From the NCBI RefSeq assembly GCF_004337985.1, contig NW_021940922.1:713382-777381 (forward strand): 64,000 nucleotides of DNA. The letters run 5' to 3'. Shown here piece after piece: positions 33,311 to 45,690 of the stretch. Position 1 is the first letter of the stretch. Each line of letters opens with the position of its first letter. This DNA is from Pyricularia pennisetigena (lineage: Eukaryota; Ascomycota; Sordariomycetes; Magnaporthales; Pyriculariaceae). The translations under genes and the position numbers were made by a program. Under the pieces are notes generated by a model that saw nothing but the letters and a program-made list of their open reading frames with translations, was not told where the DNA came from and made no database searches.

Positions 33311-35365
33311 ATGTATGAATTATCGCGTCAGCTTTCAAGGCGACTCTTATATCGAGGTGGGTAGGGATGCGGCCTACCTGGATCCAGCCCCAGGAACATT
33401 GTATGTGCCTCAACACGTGCCAGAAGAGTAGTCCACGGCAGACAACCACAGACAAAAGTACAGATACTCTTGTTGGAGGAGACCACCGTTTTATGATTGC
33501 GGCAACATGTTTCGCCGACTTGAGAAGAGGTTGAAGAGTCCGGCGCGGCTCTGGTTCTGTGATTGTGAGGATCGGTATTTGCGAGGTAGCAAGTCCAGGT
33601 TTTTCGTTGACATCTAGAGCCTTTGGCCATACAGTCTCATTCGAGACCAGACATGACAGGACAAAACAAAATGCTGCAGTTATGGTGAAGACGGCTATGG
33701 AAAAATATTGTGGTCGCGCAAACGAGGAGGTGCTGTCAAACTGGGAGCCTAAATGGCTAGTGGTCGCGACGAGGCATCTGGGGGTTGTGTTTCGTTTAGG
33801 TTAGTGCGCCGTCAGCACCTTTATTTTAACTTTGACGTTGTCGTGTCGTAGTTGAACATCTGAGGTCGTTCCGTCTGATGCGGATCTGCAGGGGATTTGA
33901 TTTGCATGCGAAACCCAATTCTTCTTCTGACCTCACATCTGCACATCACAAAAAGCCAAATTGTTTCAGTGTGCAAACTCACCCCAAAGCAAAGAGGTCA
34001 AATCGACGTTTCGTCCCTTTTGGTCTATCCATCGTTGCTGCGTGCCAAGCGATCGATTGTGCAGCGGGAACCATCCAAGACAAGGCTTATTGAGCCGTGC
34101 TGTGCCTCTTCAGCGACGCGCGATGAAATTATCGCACCAAGCTTTGCGGTCGCCCAATTACAGACGATCCACTCTGCAGAGGAAAGTCTTCTTGCCCGAT
34201 CGACATCGGTATATTTTCGAAGTCGCGGTCGGGGAAGCCAATGTGGTTTTCTGCGTCGTATGGGTCGAGGGAGGTGAAAATTCGTGAAGAAAACGACCGT
34301 TTTTTTTTCTTCCTCGAATGGATGAAAAGAAACTACAATAGGGGGGCGAAGTAACGTAGAGCAACGTGCGTTGTTGGTAGATAAGAGACCAGCGGCTGCA
34401 AGTAAAATCTTGGAATAATACTGGGTGGCCAACCCCGTTGCTTCCCCATCACTGCCCACTTCCCCCTGGACATGGGGGCTTTCCGTGTAGATTTTGGAAC
34501 CATCGAGATGCCCCCTTCCCTGTTCAATACGTCGTCCCTATCCACTTCTTGTGGGGAACGGTTTGCAGCTTTTCCCAGCTTGGCTGGAGCTTGCAGCCTG
34601 CTCACCATGGGTACCTGAATCAAGCACGAAGATCTACCTTGGGGAGGCGCCCACGGATCAGACAACCGGCGTTTGGTATGGATACCATGAAAAGAAAGCA
34701 GAAAGCCACACCGTGGAATAATTTAAGCAAAAGAAAAGAAGAAAAGAAACACAACCGTGCATATGAACCACTGCATGCAGCGCCGCTACCGGGAATTAAC
34801 TCTGAATAAGTCCAATCAAGAGAGATTATGATTTGAAAGCTAGGTACAGCACCAGCCATTGGCCGACCAAATCATCACGCACGAAAAGTTGATTGACGCA
34901 AAAAAAATGACATGTCACAGCCCCGGCGCAAGAAGTAGCCGCATGAGACTAGCCTAGCTATCTGTAAATCCAAGGTCGGAAGTAATACTGATAGGCTAGA
35001 CATGGTTGATACAGGGTCGTAGTGAAATGCCTTTCGGCAATTCCTGGCCATTGAAGTTCTGTGGACTTCGTCCGAACTTTTGCGCATAACTGGACATATT
35101 CAATGATGATGTATGTATACCTAATCGTACGTTGCTCTCGTATTTTTTATAGTTGGGGCTTCCCTGGATGCAAACAAGACGGACATGAAAGGGGTCCCGC
35201 CTACAAAGAAAGTCCTGTTAGGTAAACTAGTGTAGGCCTAGTCCTAGACCATTCATCCCTGACTAGGTAGAGACCAGGTTATTAGTGGCCAAACGCCATT
35301 GTAGGCTGGCATCGTATGTGTGTAGAAGGCTGGCTGAAGTGGTTCATTCTCGGAAGGCCGAGTCA
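33311..35365. other. Intergenic region
   Basis: Promoter of the GT90 gene and 3' flank of the Cox23-like gene. Frames of 60-144 codons occur on both strands without domain or coding-like composition. No repeat recognised. Confidence 0.4.
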
Positions 35366-35967
35366 TTATTGCCCTTGGTCTTGTTCACCTCCAGACTTGG
35401 ACTCTTTCGGGATGCTGTAAACTTCTTTCTTGCGGCCGATCTGTAAAACAAAACAAACAAAAAAAAAAAAATTAATTAAAAATCTCCGTCAGCAAGCAAA
35501 TTCCCCGGTCGCATCACATTGCCACTGATGCAGCAATTGCTTACCCATTGTTTCTTGCATTCGCGATACGCACTGGGACCCGTGGCGCATGGGTTGAATG
35601 GGAATCGCGAGTTAGTCTCCTCAGGCGCTTCCAATCAAGGGTCTAGCTCTCCTGTCCTTGGCAGGCAGGCTCTGGCGTTGACTGCTCACGCAAAATAATC
35701 CTGGCACATGGTCCTATCTCCGCCATTGCGGTTCAGACATTGTATGCTCCTCGCGGCGGCTTCCTGGCACGGGTCATAGAATTCGCTAAGGTCTTTGCTG
35801 TCGGTAGAAAAGGTCGGCGAGCAGAGCCGTAGGCCGGGTCAGTCTCATTCGTCACGGTGGCTCAAGAGTCGTCGTGCTGGGAATGAAAGTACCAACTTTC
35901 GGAACTTGCGCTTGTTCTTTTCGCTCCAAGGACCGTCGCTGTGATCGTCTGGTTGTTGTGTTGCCAT
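35366..35967 (-). CDS. cox23: Twin-CX9C mitochondrial protein, Cox23-like
   Basis: Four short exons assembled by hand: 35967-35897, 35797-35690, 35572-35545 and 35440-35366, giving 93 residues and TAA at 35366-35368. Both CX9C motifs are exact: C34-C44 (CQEAAARSIQC) and C55-C65 (CQDYFAAYREC), the second spanning an intron junction. The C-terminal AYRECKKQW followed by a basic stretch is typical of Cox23/CHCHD7, imported through Mia40 into the intermembrane space and needed for cytochrome c oxidase assembly. Introns 2 and 3 have good donors (GTGAGC, GTAAGC) and a CTAAC branch. The first donor must be GTTGGT to keep phase; the neighbouring GTACTT would shift the frame, so exon 1 is the least certain part. 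Gene prediction could easily miss it because the largest exon is 108 nt. Confidence 0.85.
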
Positions 35968-36421
35968 ATTTTGTTGCGTTTTGTTTGAAAGATTGCGCGA
36001 CGTCGGATGCGAGTGGTTGTCGATCTTAACGTCTGTCTGTTGCACGAAGACCAATCCCATGTGTAACAATTGACCACACGCAAAATGTCGAGCAATGCCG
36101 TCATCGGACGCTTGCGATAACAATTGTGTTATCACACTACTCGCAGTCACGTGCACACGTCACTTGTAACCTATGGCAACCGTAATCGGAAACATTGTGA
36201 AAAAGAGAAGAACTTTCCTTATTCTTGTTCCTTCTCTTCAGCTCAAACAGTAGCTTTCGATAAATCTTTTTTTTTTTTTTTTGGTGTTCTTTGTCATAAG
36301 AAAAAAGGGGCATGTTCGTCACAACATCTCCGTAGACAGTTCTTTGCTGCACATGCAGTCATGTGTCAAACCCCGTATCAAACCATAAAAAACACTCCTC
36401 CCACATCTGCTGGGCCCCCCT
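35968..36421. other. Intergenic region
   Basis: Promoter of the Cox23-like gene and 3' flank of family member C. Contains a T17 run at about 36267-36282. Nothing else seen. Confidence 0.4.
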
Positions 36422-38051
36422 TCAGTCTGATCTGGACCTTGTCGTCTTTTTATCATTTTTCTTGTTCTTTTTCTCCTTCTCCTTGGCCTTCTGCCCAGCC
36501 TTCTTACGTTTCTTGTCTTGATTTTGCAGCCTTTTAAGAGCAGCAAGCTCATGCAAGTCTTTCTTTTTTATAATGCCATCCTCATCACCTTCGTCGTGGA
36601 TGCTTACAGTCTCAAGATGCTCGGCTACATCTAACTGCTCTGCTGAGCTGGATTCGTCCGCTGATGTCACCGCAACTTCAGCACCAGCTGGTGCCTGTAG
36701 ATTCTTCCGAGACTCGAGCTCAAGACTTGCCAGAGTGATGGGCTTGCTGGAGCCTTGTGCCTGGACCCACTGAGCGGTGTTCATGGCAGCTCCGGGACGA
36801 CCGCTCACTAAGCCCTCGATGTGACTGTGAATGGCAGAAGTTCTCTGTTTCTTCTGCTTTATTGACTCCGAATTGGTGCCGCTTGGTTCATTGTCGCCTT
36901 CATCTTCCTCGCGATGTCGTTTTCTAGGTCCTTGGCCCTGCTCCAACGAGGAGTCCCATAGCTGCTTTTTTCTGGCCAGTCCCTCCTCGAGAGCGGCTGG
37001 TGGTGACAAAAAGTAAGTGGAACGCAAAGAGGCAATCATCCTTGTCTGGATGTTATATGGTATGATGCTGTTGATATCCTTGGCAAGCAGGACCGAGATG
37101 GCAGCCTCCGCATCCAGCCGTTTAGCTTCGTCGCTATCGCCAGCCTTCAACACATCAAAGTGATGAAGTAAGTTCTGCATGGCCAAAGCCTCCAGTCTTC
37201 CAAGCTCTTGCGCGTCACTGTAGCTTGCGGGCGTCTGTTCGGCTACGCCAAGCACCATCTTGTTCCATTTATCCTGCAAAACCAGCAACCTGTTGTCGTC
37301 CGGTCCACAGCTTGGCAGCTGCCCTTTACCTAAAAGGAGTCTTCGCTCAGAGCAGAGATTGTGATGGATGCGGTTACGGACATCAGGCCCGTACAGTACA
37401 AGGCCTCTTGACTCTCTAGCCTCCCTTGCTAGATCTTCGAAGAACTTGGTCCTGGCCGAGTCTGAGGCGGTCGCGTATTGAAATCGACTTTCGACCATTT
37501 TCTGCAAGAACCATTCTTGGTCTTCTGACTTTAGCCTTACTGTCTTTCTCAGCGACTCCTGCGATTTCTCGCGATGTGCATGGGTTGGGGAAGCTGGTGG
37601 GTGCTGCGGGAAGGAGTAACCCTGCGGAATTGGATAGCCTATTAGTGGCGGCGGCACTGTGGCAGGGAAGTGGGCTGGTGGTGGCATTGGATATGGGTGC
37701 CCTGGCTGGTCGAGCGATGAAGGTGGCTGTCAGAACTCTTCTATCAACGTCTTTCATCTGCGCGGGCTCTCTTACAACTGGTGGATAACCCCATGGATGT
37801 GGAAGGTAGTACATGTGCGCATTTGGATGTGGCGATTTGTACGAAGTTGGGGGACTCATAACGCCGGGACCAGGTCCGGAAAGGCGAGCTTGAGGGGCTT
37901 GTTCGTCATGCTTCTTCTTCATTGTAGTGCCGGAAGCTGTAGCAGTATGCTGATCTGTAGATGTCTTCAAACGGGTACTTTCTGATGTCCGTTTTTCTTG
38001 CTGTATGCTTCTTCGTTTTCTCTGCTTTCTGCCTGTCACCCGACTAGCCAT
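36422..38051 (-). CDS. Uncharacterised protein with N-terminal helical module and basic tail (family member C)
   Basis: Two exons: 38051-37776 and 37705-36422, with a 70-nt intron (GTAAGA donor, CTGAC branch, ACCAG acceptor, phase 0), 519 residues, ATG at 38049-38051. The N-terminal 120 residues are basic then Pro/Tyr-rich (GYPPV, GHPYPMPPPAHFP). A helical module follows: VRLKSEDQEWFLQKMVE, FFEDLAREARES, PDVRNRIHHNLCSERR and LQDKWNKMVLG, then long helices to about residue 320 ending in MIASLRSTYFLSP. The tail is disordered with a Lys-rich end (KKRKKAGQKAKEKEKKNKK). The same order, including R-x-N/Q-x-x-x-x-[IV]-x-S-x-[RT]-R-S-T at the end of the helical part, is seen in member A. Function unknown; nuclear localisation is likely from the basic tail. 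Confidence 0.75.
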
Positions 38052-39220
38052 ACAAGATGTCTTTCAACAGCCGTGAAAAGCTACCGTCCGAACTCTTCCT
38101 GCTTATTCTCCTGTGTCAGTTCTTGAAACTTGTGACGGCACTCTCAAGCTCCTTTTGACCGGCCATTCTGGGCTTTTTTTGATGCTTCATCCGCCGGTCT
38201 GGAAGAGTGAAAGCCAACAGTGAGAGCCTATATTGGCGCAGCCGGCTGCTGTTGTAGGGAGGTAAGTGCCTGCTGCCCACGTTCTTATACGTTGGAGTAT
38301 GCCTGGAAACATTCAACAATAATTGAAACTGGCTTACCTATATTGATAGAACTACTTCATATAATTCTCGATGCTGCTGAGTTGAACCTTCTTTGTCTCT
38401 TTCGATATAAGAGCTATGGGTGACTTGGAGGTGCAGGTTGTTGACATGGTAGTCTGCAAAAGTTGAAGTTTGTGCGTGGAATCTGAACGAACTTGGAACG
38501 GTCGAAGGAAATGGGTTTGTTCCGGTACCGGAACCACCCAACAAACCTGAGTGAGAAGTGACGGCAAAGTCAGCAATGAGCGCCAGTCAAATATCGAGAG
38601 ACAGCCCTAGTATAAGACGCCTAAGGCGAAGTACCTGGTTAGATAATTGCTTAGAAGAACGGTTAGTTTCTCCTTTTTCGGAGGTCTACAGCCTTCCTAC
38701 AGCGCAAGTCTGTTTTATCTTATAATGATACGTTCACGCATATTCTTAGATTCTCAGCGTCTTTTTTTTAAAGCCTAGGTAAGCAGTCAAGGGGAGACAG
38801 AGACAGACTAAACAACGTATACACTCAGGCCCATATAAGTACCTTTACATGCTTAAATCGCCTATCTTAGCTGGCAGGGACAGACTCTCCTTCCCTGTAC
38901 AATACATAGGCCTTACTTACCTCGACCTGAACTTGGGCTATACGGTGAGATATAGGAGCCTACTGTGATGCTTCGGGACACCCGATTTAGTTGTCGAGGG
39001 TTTGCCATTATAAGATCGTACATAAAATTTGAACTTCTAGGTGTCAGGGATGTGGCGCCACAAAAACATCATGTAGGGTAAAAAGCTCAACTGGGTATCC
39101 GTCCATCTCATTTTTCATTAAGCGGCTGGGTACAATCTTTCCCGTCTATGGTATATTACAGCTTTCTAGGTTAATTGTACCACCCGCCTATCTTTATGTG
39201 TCCTCCTGGCATCGTGGTAT
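38052..39220. other. Intergenic region, partly TA-rich
   Basis: Promoter of family member C and 3' flank of CCT2. From about 38600 to 39180 the sequence is rich in TA steps (CTAAG, CCTAG, TATA), as seen in old fungal repeats altered by RIP, but no matching repeat partner was found in the window. No gene recognised. Confidence 0.4.
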
Positions 39221-41094
39221 CTACTGCCTCTCTCGCCTCCTAGGAGCTGCCCTGATGATATCGTCCACTCTCAACAGAAGCTGCAATGGTCGCAAAGTTA
39301 GAAAACAAAGATCTACAATTACGGTGTACAGAAAAAAAGGGGAATGTGTTTATAACTTACCTCAGCTGCCTCGCTGGCAGATGACACCACGGCCTTCTTC
39401 AGCTTGTAGCTCTCGATGACGCCGATGTCTCGCATGTCTGCGATGCCACCACCGGGTGTCATCAAGTCCAGTCCGTAAGTTGTCATGCCGTCATAAATAG
39501 CCTTGCGCAGCCGGGCAACAAGCTCGCCCGAGTCAAGACCAGCGTTGTCGGCCAGGATAGTGGGAAGCTGGCGCAGTGCCGTGGCAAAAGATGCGACTGC
39601 CATCTGTCTCTTGCCCTCGACGCGTGTTGCCGCACCTTCTACCGCTTTGGCCATTACCATCTCGGCGCAACCGCCGCCAAGAGTAGTGCGAGGCTCCTTC
39701 ACTGTTTGTGACAAGACGGCCAAGGCATCGTGCAAGCTGCGCTCGGCTTCATCCAACAGCTGCTCTGTAGCACCACGAAGGACAATTGTGCAAGCCTCGC
39801 CAGCCGCAACGCCCGAAAACTTGATCAAAGTATCTTCGCCGATGATGATCTCCTCGATCAAATCACAATGACCCAGCTTGACCTGATCCGGATGGTCGAA
39901 CGTTGAGGTGATTTCACCACCAGTGACCAGCGCCAATCGCTCGATGCCATCGAAGTCGGCATGCTCTATCGACATGATGCCTGCATCAGTAAACAGCTGC
40001 TCCGGCCAGTTGTAAATGAGCTGCCTGTTGATGAAGCAGTTAATTCCGTGCGCCTTGATCTTGTCGACCTTGGCCTTCATCTTGTCCTTCTCTGCCTTTT
40101 CAAGCTCTGCAAGCTTGCTTGTCGAACCGACCTTCATGCGCGCGCCAAAAATCTTGACCTTGTCCGTGTCCATAGACGTATTGGCGACCAGGATCTTGGC
40201 GTTTTCTAACCTCTTGGGCTGGTTTACACCAATCTTCTTGTCCAAAATAAAGCCCTCATCAAGGAAAGAATCGCTGAGCTTGCCGCCTGCCTTCTTAATT
40301 ATCTGAATGTGACTGAGGTCGGCAGAGTCCTTCAAGCGCAGAACGGCTTCGCATGCCAACCGAGAGAAATGATCACGGTCTTGGGCAAGCACCTTGGAAC
40401 TGAGTGTCGTCCTTGCAATGGCCAGCAGGTCCTTTTTGAAAGCCTCGGGGTTTTTGCTGTGGTCAACTGCAGACTGCTCAAGGGCTTCGAGAGCCGCTCT
40501 GCTTGCTATCCGGTATCCCTCAATGATAGTTTGAGGATGGATCTTTTTGCCGACAAGAATCTCTGCTTCACGCAGCAATTCGGCTGCGAGAACAGAAACT
40601 GATGTGGTGCCATCTCCGACCTCGTCATCCTGGACTTTTGAGATGTTAACCAGCACCTTTGCAGCGGCGTTATCGAGAGCGATTGATTTGAGAATGGTTG
40701 CACCGTCGTTGGTCACCATTATCTCTCCGGTGGAACTGCAGAGCAGAGGGAGTCATAGTCAGCTTCTTCTGCGAATTGTATCGAACTTATTTGTGCGGTG
40801 ATACGATATCCTACGCGCCAGAGTGAGCGGGTGGGCAACATACGCTGACTGCAGGATCTTGTCCATGCCCTTGGGTCCCAGTGTGCTCTTTACAAGGTCG
40901 CCAACAGCGATGGCGCCGACGAAGGCTGAAAGACGGGCATTCTCGCCCTTCTCCTCCGTCGTGCCCTCCTCGAAAATCTGTGTTGGGCTAAAGGACGACT
41001 GTAAGACGCGGCTCGGTCAGCGATCGAACGTTGCAGGGCTGTGTAGCGGGGGGCGACGGAAACATTCGTGTATGTTGCTTTGCCTACCTACCAT
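39221..41094 (-). CDS. cct2: Chaperonin CCT/TRiC subunit beta
   Basis: Four exons: 41094-41092, 40998-40844, 40735-39361 and 39280-39221, giving 530 residues. The first coding exon is just the ATG; the intron begins at once with GTAGGT. The product opens [26 protein letters not shown] and has the group II chaperonin blocks [35 protein letters not shown] (about 93-103) and TPGGGIADM. The last exon encodes [18 protein letters not shown], the usual CCT2 end. [31 protein letters not shown] and [11 protein letters not shown] mark the beta subunit rather than its paralogues. CCT folds actin, tubulin and WD40 proteins in the cytosol. Transcribed divergently from eIF3b. Confidence 0.95.
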
Positions 41095-41863
41095 TGTGTT
41101 GACCAGATGCAAGATATGTGCGCAGAAAACGAGACAGGAAATGGTGTGTTTGCACAAAATGCAGATATGCTAGCGGCTGGAGACCGTTTGCGCCGATGCC
41201 TTTTCCACCTCCAGAGAGAGCTTGATACTGTCGGAGCTTGAGCTTCTTCACCGACGGGCAGGAAAGAAAATAATGGCGCGACAGGGAAATCGAACTTTTG
41301 GTTGTCGCTCTGGGGTACCGGTACTTTCAGATACACATTTATTTTGCAGATCAGGAATGTACAAGATACGGACCACCCCTCGAAGTGGGGCACATAACTT
41401 TTACGAGGGGCAAAGACTACAAACAGCCTGCGCGTGCCCGAAGCCAATAACGCGGGGCTCGGAGCTGGAACTTCAAATCGCCGTCCCACATCTGCCAGCT
41501 CCGAAAATTAATTCGCTGCCCAGAACACCAAAAGTCGCCTATTGAGTGCGACGACCCTTGGCCCCGAAGCGCAAAAGCCCTCAAAGCAGCCCGCAGACAG
41601 CTCAACATCTACAGTTGTCGCTTATTGAGGCCATTTTAAACAAGGCCCAAAATACTGCAAAGCCAACCGGACTTTTCGAGGTTGTCAAGGTCAAGTCACA
41701 TAGACAAACTACAGACCCCACGAATCTTGGAGCACCCCGCTTTCGCACAAAAATTTCCATCTTTGGACCAAGGCTAGCTATCGCCCACACACCGACGCCT
41801 ACACGACCGCGAGCGAACGCACGATCACAACGGAAGTCAAGCGCCTACTGAGCTCTGCCCAGC
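41095..41863. promoter_or_regulatory. Shared divergent promoter region of CCT2 and eIF3b
   Basis: 769 bases separate the two start codons, so both promoters and 5' leaders lie here. No canonical TATA box or certain factor site is claimed. Open frames in the region are short and without domains. Confidence 0.6.
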
Positions 41864-44249
41864 ATGGCTCCGTCATACGAGCACCTCCGCGAGGCGGACC
41901 TGGACGAGGATGAATTCGACGAGGATGAGGTTGACGTTTCTGATCTCCGCGAGAAGTTCGAGGTGCAGTTGGAGCAAGGCTTCGACACATTTGTGGTTAT
42001 CGATGGCCTCCCAGAGGTCACAGAGGAGCAGAAGCCCAAGCTTGTCAAGTTCCTGTTGAAGAAGTTGACCTCGGTCGGCAAGACAAAAGAGGACATGATT
42101 GATATGCCCATGGGCCCTGATGGCAAGTCTCTTCGGTAAGACTTAACCTCGAGAGTCTGCTCATGCAGCTTGTTTCTGTTAAGGAAGCATTTCTAACACC
42201 TGCGCCCCAACAGATTTGCTTTCGTCGAGTACTCTTCGCCCGGCGAGGCTGCTGCCGCGGTCAGGCAGTTGGACCGCGTTCCTCTCGACAAGAAACACAC
42301 ACTCCGCGTCAACAAGCTTATGGATATCGACCGTTTCGGACGCGAGGGTAGGATAGATGACGAGTACCAGCCCCCCCACATTGACGAGTTCCGCCCGAAG
42401 GATCACCTCCGCTCATTCATGGCCGACCCCTCGGGCCGTGGCCGCGACCAATTTGTCATGTTCCGTGGCGACCACGTTGGTGTTTTCTGGAACAATGAGA
42501 AGGATGCCCCAGAGAACATTGTGGACAGGCCTAACTGGACCGAGAGCTTTGTCCAGTGGTCTCCTCTTGGCACATACTTGTTGTCGATGCACATGCAAGG
42601 TGTGCAGCTCTGGGGAGGGCCAAAATGGGACAGGTTAGGCCGGTTCCCTCATCCGTTTGTCAATATGGCTGCCTTCTCTCCCCAAGAAAACTACCTCGTC
42701 ACCTGGTCAAACCGTCCGATATCCATCCCGGATGAAGGCCACCCTGCTCTCTCAATGGACGATGACGGCAAAAACTATGTTATTTGGGATATCGCAACAG
42801 GCAAGCCACTCAGGTCTTTTGCCAATCTCGACCTCCCGCCTGACGACCCCAACAAGCCGCCACGCAAGCACCCCTGGCCTGCTTTCAAGTGGGCATCCGA
42901 CGACAAGTACGTCGCAAGGTTGACCCAGGGTCAGTCCATTTCCGTGTATGAGCTGCCGCGTATGAACCTGCTCGACAAGACTACGATCAAGGTTGAGGGT
43001 GTCCAAGACTTTGAATGGGCACCGTCACGCCCGCAGAGAGATGGAGTCAAAACCTATGAGCAAATGTTCTGCTACTGGACACCCGAAATTGGCAGCAACC
43101 CCGCCAAGGTCGGTCTCATGTCCATTCCCTCGAAGGAGGTAGTCCGTTCGCTCAACCTTTTCAGTGTGTCCGATGTGAAGCTGCATTGGCAATCCGAGGG
43201 TGCTTATCTCTGCGTCAAGGTTGACAGGCACTCGAAGTCTAAGAAGTCTCAGGCAACAACGCTGGAGATCTTCCGTGTCAAGGAGAAGGGAGTCCCGGTT
43301 GAAGTTGTCGACACCATCAAGGATACCGTTATCAACTTTGCTTGGGAGCCCAAGGGTGACCGCTTCCTCGTCATCACAACAATCACGCCCACTGGCGAAG
43401 TTGCAGTTCAACCTAAAACCGCCATATCCTTCTTCTGCCCTGAGAAGTCCAAGGGGCCCACAGTCGGCAACTTCAAGCACCTGCGAACTCTGGACAAGAG
43501 GAACAGCAACGCTATTTACTGGTCGCCTAAGGGTCGATTTGTAGTGGTCGCCACTGTTCACAACCAAAACAGCTCCGATTTGGACTTCTTCGACTTGGAC
43601 TTCGAAGGCGAGAAGCCCGAGGGAGAGAAAGACTTGACCGCAAACCTGCAGCTGATGAACACAGCCGACCACTATGGCATAACAGACGTCGAATGGGATC
43701 CTTCTGGACGTTTCGTGGCTACCTGGGCTTCTGCATGGAAGCACACTGTAAGTTCTGCGACTACTCACCATGTATGCCTCGAAGGCAGCTAACTAAGGAT
43801 TCATTTGCTATCAGATGGAGAACGGATACCACATGTACGACTTCAAGGGCGAGCAGCTCCGCGAAGAGGCTATTGAAAAGTTTAAGCAACTTCAGTGGAG
43901 GCCGCGACCCCCTACACTGCTCGCCAAGGAAGAGCAGAAGCAGATTCGCAAGAACCTTCGTGAGTACTCGCGCGTCTTCGAGCAAGAGGATGCCGAGCGT
44001 ATTGCTGGCGCAGACCAAGAGGTGGTCGACCGCAGACGTCGTATTCTCGAAGACTGGTACGAGTGGCGCGAGTCTGTTGATGTCGAGGTTGATGAGGAGA
44101 GCGCCGCAATGGGAGTCTCATCCAACCCTGCAGAGGAGCTACTCAAGGCCAAGACGGCTGAGATCCTTGCAAGCGGCCAAGAGGAGGAGCAAGTCATCGA
44201 AGAGATTGTTGAGGAGGTGCTTGAGGAGAGCGAGGAGATTGTGAGCTGA
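41864..44249 (+). CDS. prt1: Eukaryotic translation initiation factor 3 subunit b
   Basis: Three exons: 41864-42135, 42214-43747 and 43815-44249, giving 746 residues, ATG at 41864. Introns have GTAAGA and GTAAGT donors and the first has a CTAAC branch. An acidic N terminus precedes an RRM at about residues 40-125 ([12 protein letters not shown] as RNP2-like, RFAFVEYSS as RNP1-like, the second spanning the first intron). A WD40-type propeller follows to about 600 (for example [43 protein letters not shown]). The C terminus is helical and charged ([23 protein letters not shown]) with a highly acidic end. This is the eIF3b/Prt1 scaffold that binds eIF3a, g, i and j on the 40S subunit during initiation. 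Length agrees with fungal Prt1. Confidence 0.96.
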
Positions 44250-45690
44250 ATCAGCAGGCACGCGGCGTTTTCTTAAATGGTCTGGGTCGTCGGTAAAAGT
44301 CAAGGGCAGCGGTCGATTCCTGGCGGGCGCAGTTACTTGAAAATGGATGTCATGGCTTTAATACGTAGAACGTATGTTTCTTTTTAGTGCAAAATCCAAG
44401 GATGATATGATGACAGCTGCGCATGGAAAAAGCGAGAATGCAGTACACGCCCTTGCTGCCCATCACGGCAGTACCGGTATTCTGGACGACTCGGATACGA
44501 GAATATGTCATTTTCATCAGATGGCAAGTGAAACCTGACTTTGTGAGTGAGGGGAGAGACGGAGCAAGAAGTGAACATAAAAATAAATTAAGTTGCAGCA
44601 AGAGTATAAACATCGGCTGTCATCTCCTAAGCAGAACTTAGATTGCCAATGCTGACTGGCTCTGGGCCCTCACATTTGCAAAATAGTCTCAAAAAGCACA
44701 CCGGAGATCCCAATATAGGCACGTAACTAAAAAGCGGAGTACGTATGCAGAAATGGCCACAGGCATCTTGTTAGTTCTAGACTTAGAGCCCACCAGCAGA
44801 AGAGACCGACAAGGCTGCCGACGTGTTACTACAGCACAGGTTTTTCAAAGCTTGTCGAATAAGAAGCATGTGCAGAGGTACGTCTACAACTCACTAAAAG
44901 GAGCAAGAGGAGGTAGGTTGATTAGTAGACGAATGAAGATGGCTGACTGGATTGTACATCTTGATTTGCAGAAGTTGCAAGCCCCGTTTTCGTCATTGTG
45001 GACTGCTGATGGCAGGATTCAAACCAAATACTGGGCCGCCTCTGGGCACATCGACTGCCGGTTTGGTGGGTTTGGTGAGGCTGGTATTATGATATGCTTT
45101 TTTAAGGGGAGGCCCCACACACACCCTGTGCCCTTGTCCATGAACCTCCTGAATTTGTGCCTACGGATTTTCGATCCCAACTGACTGATCATAGGCATTA
45201 TGACAATTTCGTTCGATGTTGTGGTGTTATCTTCCTTGCCGATTTCGTCTCGTGTCTGCATTGATTGGCGTCCCTTCGCTCTCATCCCCCCTTTTTGATC
45301 GTTTGGATTTATCGGTGACTTTTGTGTTTACATTTTCTTTTCTGACAGCGAGTTCTTTCGTTCGGGAGCACGCCGCCCTCTCGTGCAAGAGCCAAGCTCC
45401 ACCCCACGATTAATTCGCGACGCCTTCAGCCATCGAGCTCCAACGTAATTGCACATTGAAGATTGCGTCGCTTGGTAAGTTTCGGAACATCAGCGTGGCA
45501 TGCAAAAGTCGATTTCTCCAGCTAACATAACCTGCCAGATGCCACCAGAACCTTAGGCTGGGTCGATTTAATTTCTTGATCCTTGCTACTCGCCCACGTT
45601 GCTGCAACCCTACTACTTTACGTCCATACTCGCATGGGGAGACCATTCAGGACTTGGATCTGACTCCAGCGGAGAGAAAAGAGTCTGAAA
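44250..45690. other. Intergenic region
   Basis: Tandem + to + spacer with the eIF3b 3' flank and the promoter of the glycosyltransferase. One ATG-started 143-codon frame (44753-45184) has no domain and unconvincing composition. Nothing else recognised. Confidence 0.45.

Noticed and set aside
43025..43771. 248-codon frame antisense to eIF3b
   Set aside because: Lies wholly within the WD40 propeller coding exon; shadow.
44753..45184. 143-codon ATG frame between eIF3b and the glycosyltransferase
   Set aside because: No domain, no coding-like bias and no neighbouring splice support.
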